Numbered from the stretch's first letter, positions 1 to 9,834 are shown. The stretch: 33,225 bases of DNA from Erythrobacteraceae bacterium (GCA_027486035.1 JAIXPX010000015.1:1-33225); one strand, 5' to 3'. A program made the numbers and translations. Notes: generated by a model from the letters alone, not told the origin.

Positions 1-1634
<1,634 letters not shown>

Positions 1635-1746
1635 TCATATAGGCGCTAAGGCCGCGAAACCCAACTGCGGGACGCCCCCTGGGGCGGCTTTTCCACGAAT
1701 GTGCGCGGCCGTTCGACGGGTGGTGCGCTCAAGGGTGCGGAACGGC

Positions 1747-2526
1747 TCAGAAGGCGGGGCGGAAATGCACTTTGCCCTTCCAGATCGTCGCATCGAAGGC
1801 AGCGGCCATGCCTGCCCGGGTGGCGGGGTCGAACTGGGTGACGTGGCACTGCGCGGCCTTGCTCGCGGCGGCGACGTCTTCCCTCGTGTAGGCGATGCCG
1901 GTCGTGAGCAGGGCGGGATCGGTCACGGCCCAATCGGCGAGCGGCGGAAGGCTTGCGGTGCTCCCTGCGGGCAGACCGACATAGAGCACGCGCGGCCTGT
2001 CACCTTCGGGCGCGCTCTGGGCGATCTGGGTGGCGATCGCGCTCACCAGCCGGTGATCGGCATGGCCATAGCCCCCGTCCGGCCCCCAGGTCAGGACGAG
2101 ATCGGCCGCCGCGACGTGATCGAACAGGGCCTTGGCCAGCGCGCCATCGCGCACGTGATCGGCAAGCTTGCCGTCGCCGAAGCCGAGATTGACCACCTCT
2201 GCCACGCCCAGAGCCTTCCCGGCGCATTCCGCCTCGGCTCTGCGCATAGTGCCGAGCGCCTCGCCCTTCGGCAGTCCGGAGAACCCCGGGCCGGCATCGC
2301 CCGGGGTTGCATGGACGATCCGCACGAAGCTGCCCTGCCGGGCCAGCGCCGCAAGGGCAGCGGACATGGGCAGCTCGTCATCCGGATGCGCGAGGACAGC
2401 GACCACCAGTGGTGGCTCCATATCCGTTTCGGCCTCGGGCTTGACCTGCGCCGGCAGCGCCGTTGCCGCCAAAGCCGCCAGCAGCGCCGCCGCCAGCCCC
2501 TGCCCAGCCCCCTTTTTCCCCGCCAT
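1747..2526 (-). CDS. Secreted PIG-L family deacetylase
   Basis: Predicted zinc-dependent N-acetylglucosaminyl-type deacetylase of the PIG-L/LmbE family, 259 aa. The start at 2526 is supported by AAGGAGAGG three bases upstream. Residues 1-27 form a typical Sec signal peptide (basic start, Leu/Ala core, ATALPAQ cleavage region), so the enzyme is probably periplasmic. The family metal site is visible: AHPDDE at 46-51 (H47, D50) and GYGHADHRLVS with H158. Family members remove acetyl groups from GlcNAc-containing glycolipids, mycothiol or bacillithiol precursors and antibiotic intermediates; which substrate applies here cannot be told. It is divergent from the acyl-CoA ligase at 2603, with 76 bases between them. 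A short hairpin with GCCCC/GGGGC arms at 1673-1684 lies downstream but lacks a T-tract. Family assignment is strong; substrate unknown. Confidence 0.85.
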   Translation of the reverse strand: MAGKKGAGQGLAAALLAALAATALPAQVKPEAETDMEPPLVVAVLAHPDDELPMSAALAALARQGSFVRIVHATPGDAGPGFSGLPKGEALGTMRRAEAECAGKALGVAEVVNLGFGDGKLADHVRDGALAKALFDHVAAADLVLTWGPDGGYGHADHRLVSAIATQIAQSAPEGDRPRVLYVGLPAGSTASLPPLADWAVTDPALLTTGIAYTREDVAAASKAAQCHVTQFDPATRAGMAAAFDATIWKGKVHFRPAF

Positions 2527-2602
2527 CAGCCTCTCCTTGCCGCCACCTTGGCACTTGTGGGAGGCGCTTCGCAACGGGTTTGCGCGGGGAGTTTCGCCCA
2601 TT

Positions 2603-4168
2603 ATGCACGTTGCCATGAGCCACGACGCGATGATGAGCCGCCTTGCCGAGCCTTTCGGCAGCTTCCCTGAAATCCTGATGGAATGGTCGCGCCGCAAGGG
2701 CGACGAACCGGCGCTGAGGGACGAGAACCGCGAGGTTTACTGGGCCGAGCTGGTCGGCCTTGTCGAGCGGCTGGCGGCGCGGCTGGTCGAAACGGGGCTT
2801 CAGCGCGGGCAATCGGTGGCGATCCTGGGCACATCGACGGTCGAATATGCGCTGGTGTTCCTCGCCGCGGTGCGCGCGGGTGGGGTGGCGGCGCCGCTCA
2901 CCACCAGCGCGAGCCCCGAGCAGCTCGAGGGCATGGCGCGGGATTCGGGCGCGATCCATCTGTTCATCGACGCGGCCAAGGCAGCCGAGCTCGGCCCCGA
3001 TTTCATGGCGCATCTTATCCGTGTGCCGCTGGAGAGCATCGACCAGTGGATGGCCCCTCCGGGCAGCCGCGCGCCGGCCTTCACGCCTGAGCCGAAAGAC
3101 CCGTTCAACATCATCTATTCCTCGGGCACGACCGGCATTCCCAAGGGCATCGTCCATTCGCACCAGATGCGCTGGCGGCAATTCGCCGCGACGGCGCTGA
3201 GCTATCTTGGCGCCGGGCTGGAGGTGCGCTCGCTCGCCTCGACCCCGCTCTATTCGAACACCACCATGGTCGCCTTCCTCCCTGTTTTGCTGGCGGGGGG
3301 CTGCGTGCGGGTGATGGGCAAGTTCGACTGCGCCAGGTGGCTCGCCCATGCGCAAGCCGACCGCACCACCATCACCATGCTGGTGCCGGTGCAATATCAG
3401 CGGCTCATGGACTTTGCCGGGTTTGACGCCTTCGACCTGTCCTCGCTGAAGCTCAAATACTGCACCTCCGCGCCCTTTTCGGCCGAATTGAAGCGCGAGG
3501 TGCTGCGGCGGATGCCGGGCGGGCTGATCGAGATCTATTCGATGACCGAGGGCGGCGTGGTGTGCCTGCTCGCGGCGCACGAATTCCCCGACAAGCTCCA
3601 CACCGTTGGCCGCCCCGCGCCGGGGAGCGAGCTCAAGGTGCTCGATGACGAGGACCGCGAGGTGCCGCCCGGCACGCCCGGCAATCTGGTGGGCCGCAGC
3701 CTCACCATGATGAGCGGCTACAAGAACCGCCCCGACAAGACCGCCGAGGCGCAGTGGACCGACCCGGCGACGGGCGAGGTCTGGATGCGGATGGGCGATG
3801 TCGGGCGCGTCGATACCGAAGGTTTCGTCGAACTGGTGGGCCGCGCCAAGGACATGATCATCTCGGGCGGGTTCAACATCTACCCGAGCGATCTCGAGGC
3901 GGAACTGGCGAAGGAGCCGGGCGTCGCGGAAGCGGCGGTGGTCGGCGTGCCCTCGCGCAAGTGGGGCGAGAGCCCGGTCGGCTTCGTGGTGCTGAAAGAC
4001 GGTGCGGCTGCGCCCGGGACGATCCTGGCGAGCGTCAATGCGCGGCTCGGCAAGACCCAGCGCCTTGCCGCGCTCCATCCGATTGCCGAAATGCCCCGCA
4101 GCCACATCGGCAAGCTGCTCAAGAGCGACCTGCGCGAGGAAGCGGCACGGCGCGGCGGAGTGGATTAG
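2603..4168 (+). CDS. Acyl-CoA synthetase / AMP-dependent ligase
   Basis: Class I adenylate-forming enzyme of about 521 aa that activates a carboxylic acid as acyl-AMP and transfers it to CoA. The phosphate-binding loop YSSGTTGIPKG begins at Y172; the A5-type motif is IYSMTEGG; the ATP/ribose motif is MRMGDVGRVD followed by [20 protein letters not shown]; the candidate catalytic lysine is K504 in SHIGKLLKSD. Length fits fatty-acid or aromatic-acid CoA ligases. The start is uncertain: ATG at 2603 has GGGGAG 11 bases upstream, while ATG at 2615 gives a 517-residue product. It is divergent from the PIG-L gene, and a strong hairpin follows at 4187-4218. Substrate cannot be assigned; two further ligases of this superfamily occur in the window (21119-22756 and 32857-33225). 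Confidence 0.88.
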   Translation: MHVAMSHDAMMSRLAEPFGSFPEILMEWSRRKGDEPALRDENREVYWAELVGLVERLAARLVETGLQRGQSVAILGTSTVEYALVFLAAVRAGGVAAPLTTSASPEQLEGMARDSGAIHLFIDAAKAAELGPDFMAHLIRVPLESIDQWMAPPGSRAPAFTPEPKDPFNIIYSSGTTGIPKGIVHSHQMRWRQFAATALSYLGAGLEVRSLASTPLYSNTTMVAFLPVLLAGGCVRVMGKFDCARWLAHAQADRTTITMLVPVQYQRLMDFAGFDAFDLSSLKLKYCTSAPFSAELKREVLRRMPGGLIEIYSMTEGGVVCLLAAHEFPDKLHTVGRPAPGSELKVLDDEDREVPPGTPGNLVGRSLTMMSGYKNRPDKTAEAQWTDPATGEVWMRMGDVGRVDTEGFVELVGRAKDMIISGGFNIYPSDLEAELAKEPGVAEAAVVGVPSRKWGESPVGFVVLKDGAAAPGTILASVNARLGKTQRLAALHPIAEMPRSHIGKLLKSDLREEAARRGGVD

Positions 4169-4186
4169 GCGGCGCCGGAAATGGCT

Positions 4187-4218
4187 CGGCCCGGCTCTCC
4201 TGCTGGAGAACCGGGCCG
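4187..4218 (+). terminator. Hairpin after acyl-CoA ligase, probable terminator
   Basis: Two 14-base arms (4187-4200 and 4205-4218) pair with a single mismatch around the loop TGCT, 19 bases after the ligase stop codon. No T-tract follows, so this may act as a 3'-end stabiliser or a factor-assisted terminator rather than a classic intrinsic one. Confidence 0.55.
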
Positions 4219-4279
4219 CAACTGGCTGTGCCGGGCACTGCCTCGGGCGCGTGTTCAGACGATGCCCGGGGCCAAGGCC

Positions 4280-4363
4280 TCAGACGATGAAGGTGTTGAA
4301 CGCGGTGCCGGAAAGGGCAACGGCGAAGAGCAGAGCGACAGCCTTTTCGCTGATCATGAGCAT
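4280..4363 (-). CDS. 27-residue hydrophobic peptide
   Basis: Very short reading frame, 27 codons from ATG at 4363 to a TGA at 4280-4282. The peptide starts MLMISEKAVALLF and continues as a hydrophobic stretch (residues 8-18) ending NTFIV, which would make one short membrane-spanning or signal-like helix. AGGGAAA lies 10 bases before the ATG, and a well-formed promoter (TTGAAA, 18 bases, TATGAT) sits 83 bases upstream. A second in-frame ATG at 4357 is also possible. I do not recognise a family. The combination of promoter, ribosome site and coherent hydrophobic peptide argues for a real small gene; the alternative is that the promoter drives a short RNA. Confidence 0.5.
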   Translation of the reverse strand: MLMISEKAVALLFAVALSGTAFNTFIV

Positions 4364-4445
4364 GGTTGGGGTTTCCCTGTTCTGTTGTGGGTGGGAGCCC
4401 GGGCGATCCGAGGGGAGAGGGGAGAGAATCGGCCCGGGCAGGCGC

Positions 4446-4475
4446 ATCATATATATATCTATGCGCAATTTTCAA
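4446..4475 (-). promoter_or_regulatory. Sigma70-like promoter for the 27-residue peptide
   Basis: On the minus strand, TTGAAA (4475-4470) is followed by 18 bases and TATGAT (4451-4446). The surroundings are strikingly AT-rich for this window (an ATATATAT run overlaps the -10 box). Transcription would start near 4439 and give a leader of about 75 bases before the ATG at 4363. Confidence 0.6.
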
Positions 4476-4538
4476 TCTCTCACTAAATAAAAAATATCTC
4501 TGTCTGGCAATCCATGCGCGGGAGAGCTGGGGCGGCTC

Positions 4539-4583
4539 GAGACGCGGCCACCAGTTTCAGGGGGGAGGCGGTGGCCGCGTCTC
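4539..4583. repeat. Perfect 14-bp inverted repeat, 17-base loop
   Basis: Arms 4539-4552 (GAGACGCGGCCACC) and 4570-4583 are exact reverse complements. TTT follows on the plus strand, so it could terminate a plus-strand transcript, although the nearest plus-strand gene ends 370 bases earlier. A small structured RNA is the other possibility. Confidence 0.6.
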
Positions 4584-4809
4584 TTTCGCTGCATGTCCGG
4601 CGATCCGGACCATGACGGGCGGGAGGGCCGAGCAGGGGGGTAGCTGGCCGCTCCTGCCGGTCGGCAGGCGGGCGAGGGAGCCGTTTTCGGTCACCCGCGC
4701 CGCGACGGCTCCTTGCGGATCGGCCGGTGGAGAGAGCCCGGCGCCCGTCGCTTGACGTTCAAGGTGGGTTTCGAGCCGGTTGAATTCAAATGCGAAAACA
4801 CACATCAAA

Positions 4810-4826
4810 GTTGCAAGACTTGCAAC
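4810..4826. promoter_or_regulatory. 17-bp operator-like palindrome
   Basis: GTTGCAAGACTTGCAAC is a perfect 8-bp inverted repeat around one central base. It lies between the urcA terminator and the gene-poor stretch. Such a short perfect palindrome without a hairpin loop suits a dimeric DNA-binding regulator; the regulator is unknown. Confidence 0.35.
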
Positions 4827-4854
4827 CTACCAGGCCCGCCCCGCCCCCGGATGC

Positions 4855-4887
4855 AAAAGCGGCCGCCGGATCGCTCCGGCGGCCGCT
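4855..4887 (-). terminator. Intrinsic terminator of urcA
   Basis: Perfect 13-bp inverted repeat (4858-4870 with 4875-4887), loop of 4 bases, followed on the minus strand by TTTT (complement of 4855-4858). It lies 22 bases after the urcA stop codon, the expected position and form for a rho-independent terminator. Confidence 0.85.
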
Positions 4888-4908
4888 CGCGTTCAAGGGA
4901 CGGCGCGC

Positions 4909-5220
4909 TCAGTTGGCAGCGACAGCGCCGGCGCTGCGGGTTCCGCGGCTGGCAAGGCGCTCGACTTCTGCCAGCGCCACGGCGCGGGCGTCGGCCACGC
5001 ACTTGCCGTCAACGGCGTCGCGGCCGTGAACGAAGCGGGCGGTGCCGGGCAGCGCGCAGGCCTTGCGCAGCTGGGTGTCGATGCGCGCTTCCAGCGCGGC
5101 ACGGCCTTCGGTGGTGCTCGCATCGACATCGCCGTGAGCGATGCGGACGGTGACGACGTCATCGGCCACAGCGGGGGCGGCAACGGCAAGGAGGGCGGCG
5201 AGGGGGAGAATGAAACGCAT
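4909..5220 (-). CDS. UrcA family secreted protein
   Basis: A 103-residue protein with a clear signal peptide (MRFILPLAALLAVAAPAVAD) and a mature part of about 83 residues. Two cysteines, in RKACALPG and DGKCVADA, fit the UrcA family pattern (two conserved Cys that probably form a disulfide), a family seen mainly in sphingomonads and caulobacters with no established biochemical role. The start at 5220 is chosen because GGAG lies eight bases upstream and the signal peptide begins there; longer in-frame extensions upstream are not protein-like. It is a single-gene unit, closed by a strong terminator at 4855-4887 and divergent from guaA across 266 bases. Family assignment is from pattern recognition only. 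Confidence 0.75.
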   Translation of the reverse strand: MRFILPLAALLAVAAPAVADDVVTVRIAHGDVDASTTEGRAALEARIDTQLRKACALPGTARFVHGRDAVDGKCVADARAVALAEVERLASRGTRSAGAVAAN

Positions 5221-5486
5221 GTTTGTGCTCCGGAATTGAGAGAGGGTGTCGGGGGAGGTGATGCCGTTGACCGGCATTCGGTTGCTGTTTGAAACTATGG
5301 TGCAGTGCACAAGAGTATGTTGCAAATGCGAATAGCGGGAAATTCGTTCCAAAGATTGCAACCGCTTCGGGAATTTTTTCGGGAACCATCTGGAATCGCT
5401 TCATCATTTTGTTGCTGCACCGCAAAATAAGCCCTGCCGCGGCGGCGATGCTGGACAGGGCAGGGCGGGCTCCTTAATCGGCGGCC

Positions 5487-7103
5487 ATGAGCGCGCACTC
5501 CTCCGGGCCCCATGGGGGCGATTCCGCCACGTCCGGCAACATCCAGCCGGACTCGATCCTGATCGTCGATTTCGGCTCGCAGGTGACCCAGCTTATCGCG
5601 CGCCGCGTGCGCGAGGCGGGGGTCTATTCCGAGATTGCGCCCTTCACCCAGGCCGAGGCCGCGTTCCACCGGATGAAGCCCAAGGGCATCATCCTTTCCG
5701 GCTCGCCGGCCAGCGTGCCCGCTGAAGGCAGTCCGCGCGCCCCGCAGATGCTGTTCGAGGCCGGCGTGCCGATCCTCGGCATCTGCTATGGCCAGCAGGT
5801 GATGAGCCACCAGCTCGGCGGCGAGGTCCGCCCCGGCCACGAGACCGGTGAAGGCGGCGAGTTCGGGCGTGCATTCCTTACCGTCACCGCCGAATGCGCG
5901 CTGTTCGACGGGCTCTGGCAGGTCGGTGAACGCCATCAGGTGTGGATGAGCCATGGCGACAAGGTCACGGCCTTTGCCCCCGGCTTCGAAATCGTCGCCA
6001 CCTCCGACGGCGCGCCCTTCGCGGTGATCGCCGACGAGGCGCGCAAGTTCTACGGCACCCAGTTCCACCCCGAGGTCGTCCACACCCCCGACGGCGCCAG
6101 GCTGATCGCCAACTTCGTGCGCCATGTCTGCGGCCTTGCGGGCGACTGGACCATGGCCGAATTCCGCCAGACCAAGATCGCCGAAATCCGCGCGCAGGTG
6201 GGCGACAGGCGGGTGATCTGCGGCCTGTCCGGCGGCGTCGATTCGGCCGTCGCTGCGGTGCTGATCCACGAGGCGATCGGCGATCAGCTGACCTGCGTCT
6301 TCGTCGATCACGGCCTGATGCGGCTGGGCGAGGCGGAGCAGGTCGTCACCCTGTTCCGCGACCACTACAACATCCCGCTGGTCCACGTTGAGGCCGAGGC
6401 GCTGTTCCTCGGGGGGCTCGCCGGGCTCACCGATCCCGAGGCCAAGCGCAAGTTCATCGGCAAGACCTTCATCGACGTCTTCGACGCGGAGGCGAAGAAG
6501 ATCGGCGGGGCCGATTTCCTCGCGCAGGGAACGCTCTATCCCGACGTGATCGAGAGCGTCAGCTTCACCGGCGGGCCTTCGGTGACGATCAAGAGCCACC
6601 ACAATGTCGGCGGCCTGCCCGAGCGCATGAAGATGGCGCTGGTCGAACCCTTGCGCGAATTGTTCAAGGACGAGGTGCGCGCGCTCGGCCGCGAGCTGGG
6701 CCTGCCCGACGTGTTCGTCGGCCGCCACCCCTTCCCCGGCCCCGGCCTCGCGATCCGCATCCCCGGCGAAGTCACCAAGGAGCGCTGCGACATCCTGCGC
6801 AAGGCCGACGCGATCTACCTCGAGGAGATCCGCAATGCCGGGCTCTATGACGCGATCTGGCAGGCCTTCGCGGTGCTGCTTCCGGTCAAGACCGTCGGCG
6901 TGATGGGCGACGGGCGCACCTATGATTCGGTCTGTGCCCTGCGCGCCGTCACCTCGACCGACGGGATGACGGCGGACGTCTATCCCTACGATGCCGGCTT
7001 CCTCACCCGCGTGGCGACGCGCATCGTCAACGAGGTCAAGGGCATCAACCGGGTGGTGTATGACTACACCTCCAAGCCGCCGGGCACGATCGAGTGGGAG
7101 TAA
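5487..7103 (+). CDS. guaA: GMP synthase (glutamine-hydrolysing)
   Basis: Converts XMP to GMP with glutamine and ATP, the last step of de novo guanine nucleotide synthesis. 538 aa, slightly long because of a 22-residue N-terminal extension of low complexity before [10 protein letters not shown]. The class I amidotransferase domain shows the triad C100 (GICYGQQ), H194 and E196 (TQFHPEV). The ATP-pyrophosphatase domain has the PP-loop [11 protein letters not shown] (S248-S253), followed by the GuaA C-terminal dimerisation domain, with [17 protein letters not shown] and the end KPPGTIEWE. The ATG at 5487 is the first usable start; a later start close to S23 would match the usual family length, but no good candidate is seen. 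Identity is certain. Confidence 0.97.
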   Translation: MSAHSSGPHGGDSATSGNIQPDSILIVDFGSQVTQLIARRVREAGVYSEIAPFTQAEAAFHRMKPKGIILSGSPASVPAEGSPRAPQMLFEAGVPILGICYGQQVMSHQLGGEVRPGHETGEGGEFGRAFLTVTAECALFDGLWQVGERHQVWMSHGDKVTAFAPGFEIVATSDGAPFAVIADEARKFYGTQFHPEVVHTPDGARLIANFVRHVCGLAGDWTMAEFRQTKIAEIRAQVGDRRVICGLSGGVDSAVAAVLIHEAIGDQLTCVFVDHGLMRLGEAEQVVTLFRDHYNIPLVHVEAEALFLGGLAGLTDPEAKRKFIGKTFIDVFDAEAKKIGGADFLAQGTLYPDVIESVSFTGGPSVTIKSHHNVGGLPERMKMALVEPLRELFKDEVRALGRELGLPDVFVGRHPFPGPGLAIRIPGEVTKERCDILRKADAIYLEEIRNAGLYDAIWQAFAVLLPVKTVGVMGDGRTYDSVCALRAVTSTDGMTADVYPYDAGFLTRVATRIVNEVKGINRVVYDYTSKPPGTIEWE

Positions 7104-7173
7104 GCGCGCCCGGCCCCCTCTTCCAGCGGCCCGGCAAATCGCCTATCGATCCCTGCTGTAAACGCCTGCGCTC

Positions 7174-7842
7174 ATGGGACACGTGATGCCGAACCTTCGT
7201 CTGCCTGCTCCTGCTGTCATGGCCGCTGCCGCGCTTGCGCTGGGGCTTGCCGCCTGTGCGCAGCCGACCCCCGGACAGCAGCCCGGCGATGCCCCGACGG
7301 CCTCCGCTTCGGTCACCGAGGGCGCCTGGTCGCTCGACCCGGCAGCCTCTCGCCTCACCTATGTCTCGATCAAGGCCGGCGAGATCGCCGAGACCAACCG
7401 CTTCGCGCAGCTCTCGGGCGCGGTCGCGCCGGACGGGACGGCAAGCCTCGAAATCGATCTCGCCTCGATCGATACCGGCGCGGAGCTGCGCGACGAGCGG
7501 ATGCGCGACGTGTTCTTTGCGGTCGCCGAAAACCCGGTTGCCAGCGTCTCCGCCAAGCTTGATCCGGCTGCCTTTGCCGGGCTTGCCGTCGGCCAGTCGC
7601 TGACCCGCTCGCTCAAGGCGAGCGTCACCATCAAGGGCGTGGCCGCCGATGTCGAGACCGAGGTGCTGGTCACCCGTCCGGCCGAGGACCGCGTCACTGT
7701 CGTGCCGACCGCGCCGGTGCTGGTCTCGACCGACATGTTCGAGCTGACCGACGAATTGGGCGAACTGCGCGCGATGGCCCAGCTGCCCTCGATCACGCCG
7801 GCCGTGCCCGTCACCTTCGTGCTCTCCTTCAAGCGCGGCTGA
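7174..7842 (+). CDS. YceI-like lipoprotein
   Basis: 222-residue exported protein with a lipobox (GLAAC, Cys28 from the 7174 start), so it is expected to be lipid-anchored in the envelope. The mature domain begins with EGAWSLDPAASRLTYVSIKAG and ends with a beta-rich region, the pattern of YceI-type lipocalin-like domains that bind isoprenoid or other hydrophobic molecules in the periplasm. Two starts are possible: ATG at 7174 and ATG at 7186; neither has a strong ribosome site, and 7186 gives a more usual signal peptide length. It follows guaA by 70 bases on the same strand, and a terminator-like hairpin lies at 7899-7932. Ligand unknown. Confidence 0.75.
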   Translation: MGHVMPNLRLPAPAVMAAAALALGLAACAQPTPGQQPGDAPTASASVTEGAWSLDPAASRLTYVSIKAGEIAETNRFAQLSGAVAPDGTASLEIDLASIDTGAELRDERMRDVFFAVAENPVASVSAKLDPAAFAGLAVGQSLTRSLKASVTIKGVAADVETEVLVTRPAEDRVTVVPTAPVLVSTDMFELTDELGELRAMAQLPSITPAVPVTFVLSFKRG

Positions 7843-7898
7843 TTTTTCGTCCGGACTGACGCTACGGCGCGCTCGGGCGGCCCAGAGCCTCGTCAAAA

Positions 7899-7932
7899 GC
7901 GGGCTTGAAAGCCCCGCACAAGTGGGCTTTTT
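7899..7932 (+). terminator. Terminator after the YceI-like gene, with competing stem
   Basis: AAGCCC (7909-7914) pairs with GGGCTT (7924-7929), followed by TTT, a usable intrinsic terminator. The same left arm is part of AAGCCCCGC (7909-7917), which can instead pair with GCGGGCTT (7899-7906). The two stems exclude each other. The structure lies 38 bases before the start codon of the next gene. Confidence 0.6.
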
Positions 7933-7970
7933 GTCCTCCCGAAAACGCCGAGCGAGGGGAGACACACGCC

Positions 7971-8945
7971 ATGAAGACCGCGATCACCGAAATGTTCGGC
8001 ATCGAGCATCCGATCATCCAGGGCGGGATGCACTATGTCGGTTTCGCCGAAATGGCCGCGGCCGTCTCGAACGCAGGCGGGCTGGGGATCATCACCGGGC
8101 TGACGCAGGGCACGCCCGAAAAGCTGGCCAACGAGATCGCGCGCTGCAAGGACATGACCGACAAGCCCTTCGGCGTGAACCTGACGATCCTGCCGACCCT
8201 CACCCCGCCCGACTATCCGGGGCTGGTGAAGGCGATCATCGAAGGCGGCGTGACAGTGGTCGAGACCGCCGGGCGCAACCCGGTCGATCTGCTCCCGCCG
8301 CTGAAGGATGCCGGGATCAAGGTGATCCACAAGTGCACCTCGGTGCGCCACAGCCTCAAGGCGCAGGAGATCGGCTGCGACGCGGTGAGCGTCGACGGCT
8401 TCGAATGCGGCGGCCACCCGGGCGAGGATGACGTGCCGAACTTCATCCTGCTCCCCCGCGCGGCGGACGAGCTGGAGATCCCCTTCGTCTCCTCCGGCGG
8501 CATGGCCGACGGGCGCAGCCTCGTCGCCAGCCTCGCGATGGGCGCGCAGGGGATGAACATGGGCACCCGCTTCATCGCCACCAAGGAAGCCCCCGTGCAC
8601 GAGAACGTGAAGCAGGCGATCCTCGCCGCCAGCGAACTCGACACGCGCCTCGTCATGCGTCCGCTCAGGAACACCGAGCGCGTGCTCAACAATGCCGCGG
8701 TCGAGCGCCTGATCCAGAAGGAGAAGGATCTCGGCGACGCGATCACCATCCAGGACATCCTGCCCGAGGTCGCCGGGGTCTATCCCAAGATCATGATGGA
8801 AGGCGCGATGGACGAGGGCGCGTGGAGCTGCGGGATGGTCGCCGGCCTCATCTATGACATCCCGACCTGCAAGGAGCTGATCGACCGGATCATGCTCCAG
8901 GCGGAAGAGATCATCGCCCGGATGCAGGCGATGGCCCGCGCCTGA
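7971..8945 (+). CDS. Nitronate monooxygenase / NPD-like flavoprotein
   Basis: 324-residue FMN-dependent TIM-barrel enzyme of the 2-nitropropane dioxygenase family. Recognisable family stretches are HPIIQGGMHYVG (residues 13-24), AVSNAGGLGIITG, the central DAVSVDGFECGGHPGE with the glycine-rich motif, and SSGGMADGRS followed by GMNMGTRFIAT, which forms the FMN phosphate site. Members oxidise alkyl nitronates to carbonyl compounds and nitrite; many relatives, including enoyl-ACP reductase II, share the fold, so the substrate is open. The ATG at 7971 is preceded by GAGGGGAGA at good spacing. It converges with the small secreted protein at 8959, with 13 bases between the stop codons. Confidence 0.85.
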   Translation: MKTAITEMFGIEHPIIQGGMHYVGFAEMAAAVSNAGGLGIITGLTQGTPEKLANEIARCKDMTDKPFGVNLTILPTLTPPDYPGLVKAIIEGGVTVVETAGRNPVDLLPPLKDAGIKVIHKCTSVRHSLKAQEIGCDAVSVDGFECGGHPGEDDVPNFILLPRAADELEIPFVSSGGMADGRSLVASLAMGAQGMNMGTRFIATKEAPVHENVKQAILAASELDTRLVMRPLRNTERVLNNAAVERLIQKEKDLGDAITIQDILPEVAGVYPKIMMEGAMDEGAWSCGMVAGLIYDIPTCKELIDRIMLQAEEIIARMQAMARA

Positions 8946-8958
8946 TCGCCGACGGCTG

Positions 8959-9423
8959 TCAGCCCTTTGCCTTGATGCGGGTGTAGGGGACGAAATCGAC
9001 GAAGAACACCGAACCGGTGAAGATGCCGGTGAAGCGGTCGATGGTCGTCATCATGTCGAGCCGGCAGATCTGGGTTGGTCCGAAGCGGTTGGTCACCAGC
9101 GTGTCGGACGCGTCGATTCTGGCAGGATCGCGGGTGCGCTGGACAAAGATCGTGTCGCCCGCGCCATAGACATAGGCCGTGCCGTCGATGATCTGGAAGC
9201 GGTCGCGCGGCAGCGAGGGGATGCAGGCGACAGGCTCGCCCGCGACCCGTCCCTCCAGCAGTCTGGCGAGGCGCTTTTCGCCCTTGGAGAGCGCGGCTGG
9301 GGCCGGGGTGCCGGCTTCGATATCGCCGCTGTCCTGAGCTGCGAGAGGCGCCGTCGCGGCAAGCGCGAGGGCACCGGCGCCGACGGCGGCAAGGATGCGG
9401 GTGGGAACGGCGAAACGGGTCAT
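8959..9423 (-). CDS. Secreted hypothetical protein
   Basis: 154-residue protein with a signal peptide (RILAAVGAGALALAATAPLAAQ, cut after Ala-Gln region near 30) and a mature domain of about 120 residues with two cysteines, in GEPVACIPSLP and TQICRLDMM, which could form a disulfide in the periplasm. AAGGAG lies eight bases before the ATG at 9423, supporting this start. I recognise the type as a conserved sphingomonad exported protein but know no function. It is separated from the upstream zinc-finger gene by 71 bases with no terminator between them, so the two may be co-transcribed. Confidence 0.7.
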   Translation of the reverse strand: MTRFAVPTRILAAVGAGALALAATAPLAAQDSGDIEAGTPAPAALSKGEKRLARLLEGRVAGEPVACIPSLPRDRFQIIDGTAYVYGAGDTIFVQRTRDPARIDASDTLVTNRFGPTQICRLDMMTTIDRFTGIFTGSVFFVDFVPYTRIKAKG

Positions 9424-9494
9424 GGCACGCTCTCCTTGACGATCACTCGCGCCGCCCTGCCACAGCTTCGCTGAACCTTCGCTGAGCGGGCCTT

Positions 9495-9764
9495 TCAGCT
9501 GCGGCTGCCCGGCGGCGCGCTTGCGGCGGAGGCCATGTCGGGCAGCGCCGCCTGGTCAGCGCCGTCCGCCGGTCCGCCGCGCAGCACGAAGCGGCGGTCG
9601 CAATAGCCGCAATCGACATAGCCATGCTCGTCGATCTCGAGGAACACGCGCGGATGGCCGAGGGCAGCGGGACGGTAGCCCTTGCCGCCGCGGATGGCGC
9701 TGGCCCCGTCGCAGGACACGCGCCGCCTATCGACCAGCAGGACTTCGGGTGGGGGAATGCTCAT
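9495..9764 (-). CDS. Small zinc-finger (CHCC type) protein
   Basis: 89-residue protein with the pattern C18 (RRVSCDG), H37 (LGHPRVFLEI), C52 and C55 (VDCGYCDRRFVL). This is the CHCC zinc-finger arrangement of the NDUFS6-like family, common in Alphaproteobacteria and related to the accessory zinc subunit of respiratory complex I. Whether it associates with complex I here is inference; no nuo genes are in the window. Two starts are possible: ATG 9764 (chosen, because family members begin just before the IPPPEV-like segment) and ATG 9788. The start region is divergent from the ABC ATPase at 9835. Confidence 0.75.
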   Translation of the reverse strand: MSIPPPEVLLVDRRRVSCDGASAIRGGKGYRPAALGHPRVFLEIDEHGYVDCGYCDRRFVLRGGPADGADQAALPDMASAASAPPGSRS

Positions 9765-9834
9765 GCTTGGCCGATACAGTCCCGCCATGCCAAGTTCAAT
9801 TGCCTTTGCGCTGGCCTTTGCCTAGGCGTGCATC

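Larger units (their letters stand above)
4364..4908. other. Gene-poor structured interval
   Basis: Apart from the promoter at 4446-4475 and the terminator at 4855-4887, no convincing gene is seen. The stretch holds a 14-bp perfect hairpin (4539-4583), a second hairpin GTCCGG-CGAT-CCGGAC (4595-4610), and three palindromes within 75 bases: TTGACGTTCAA (4752-4762), TTGAATTCAA (4780-4789) and GTTGCAAGACTTGCAAC (4810-4826). A minus-strand frame from ATG at 4805 to 4557 encodes a proline-rich 82-residue product with no recognisable domain and is not called as a gene. Confidence 0.5.

Noticed and set aside
4557..4805. 82-codon minus-strand frame in the gene-poor stretch
   Set aside because: Proline-rich product without domain, no ribosome site, and it runs through strong hairpins; more likely non-coding.
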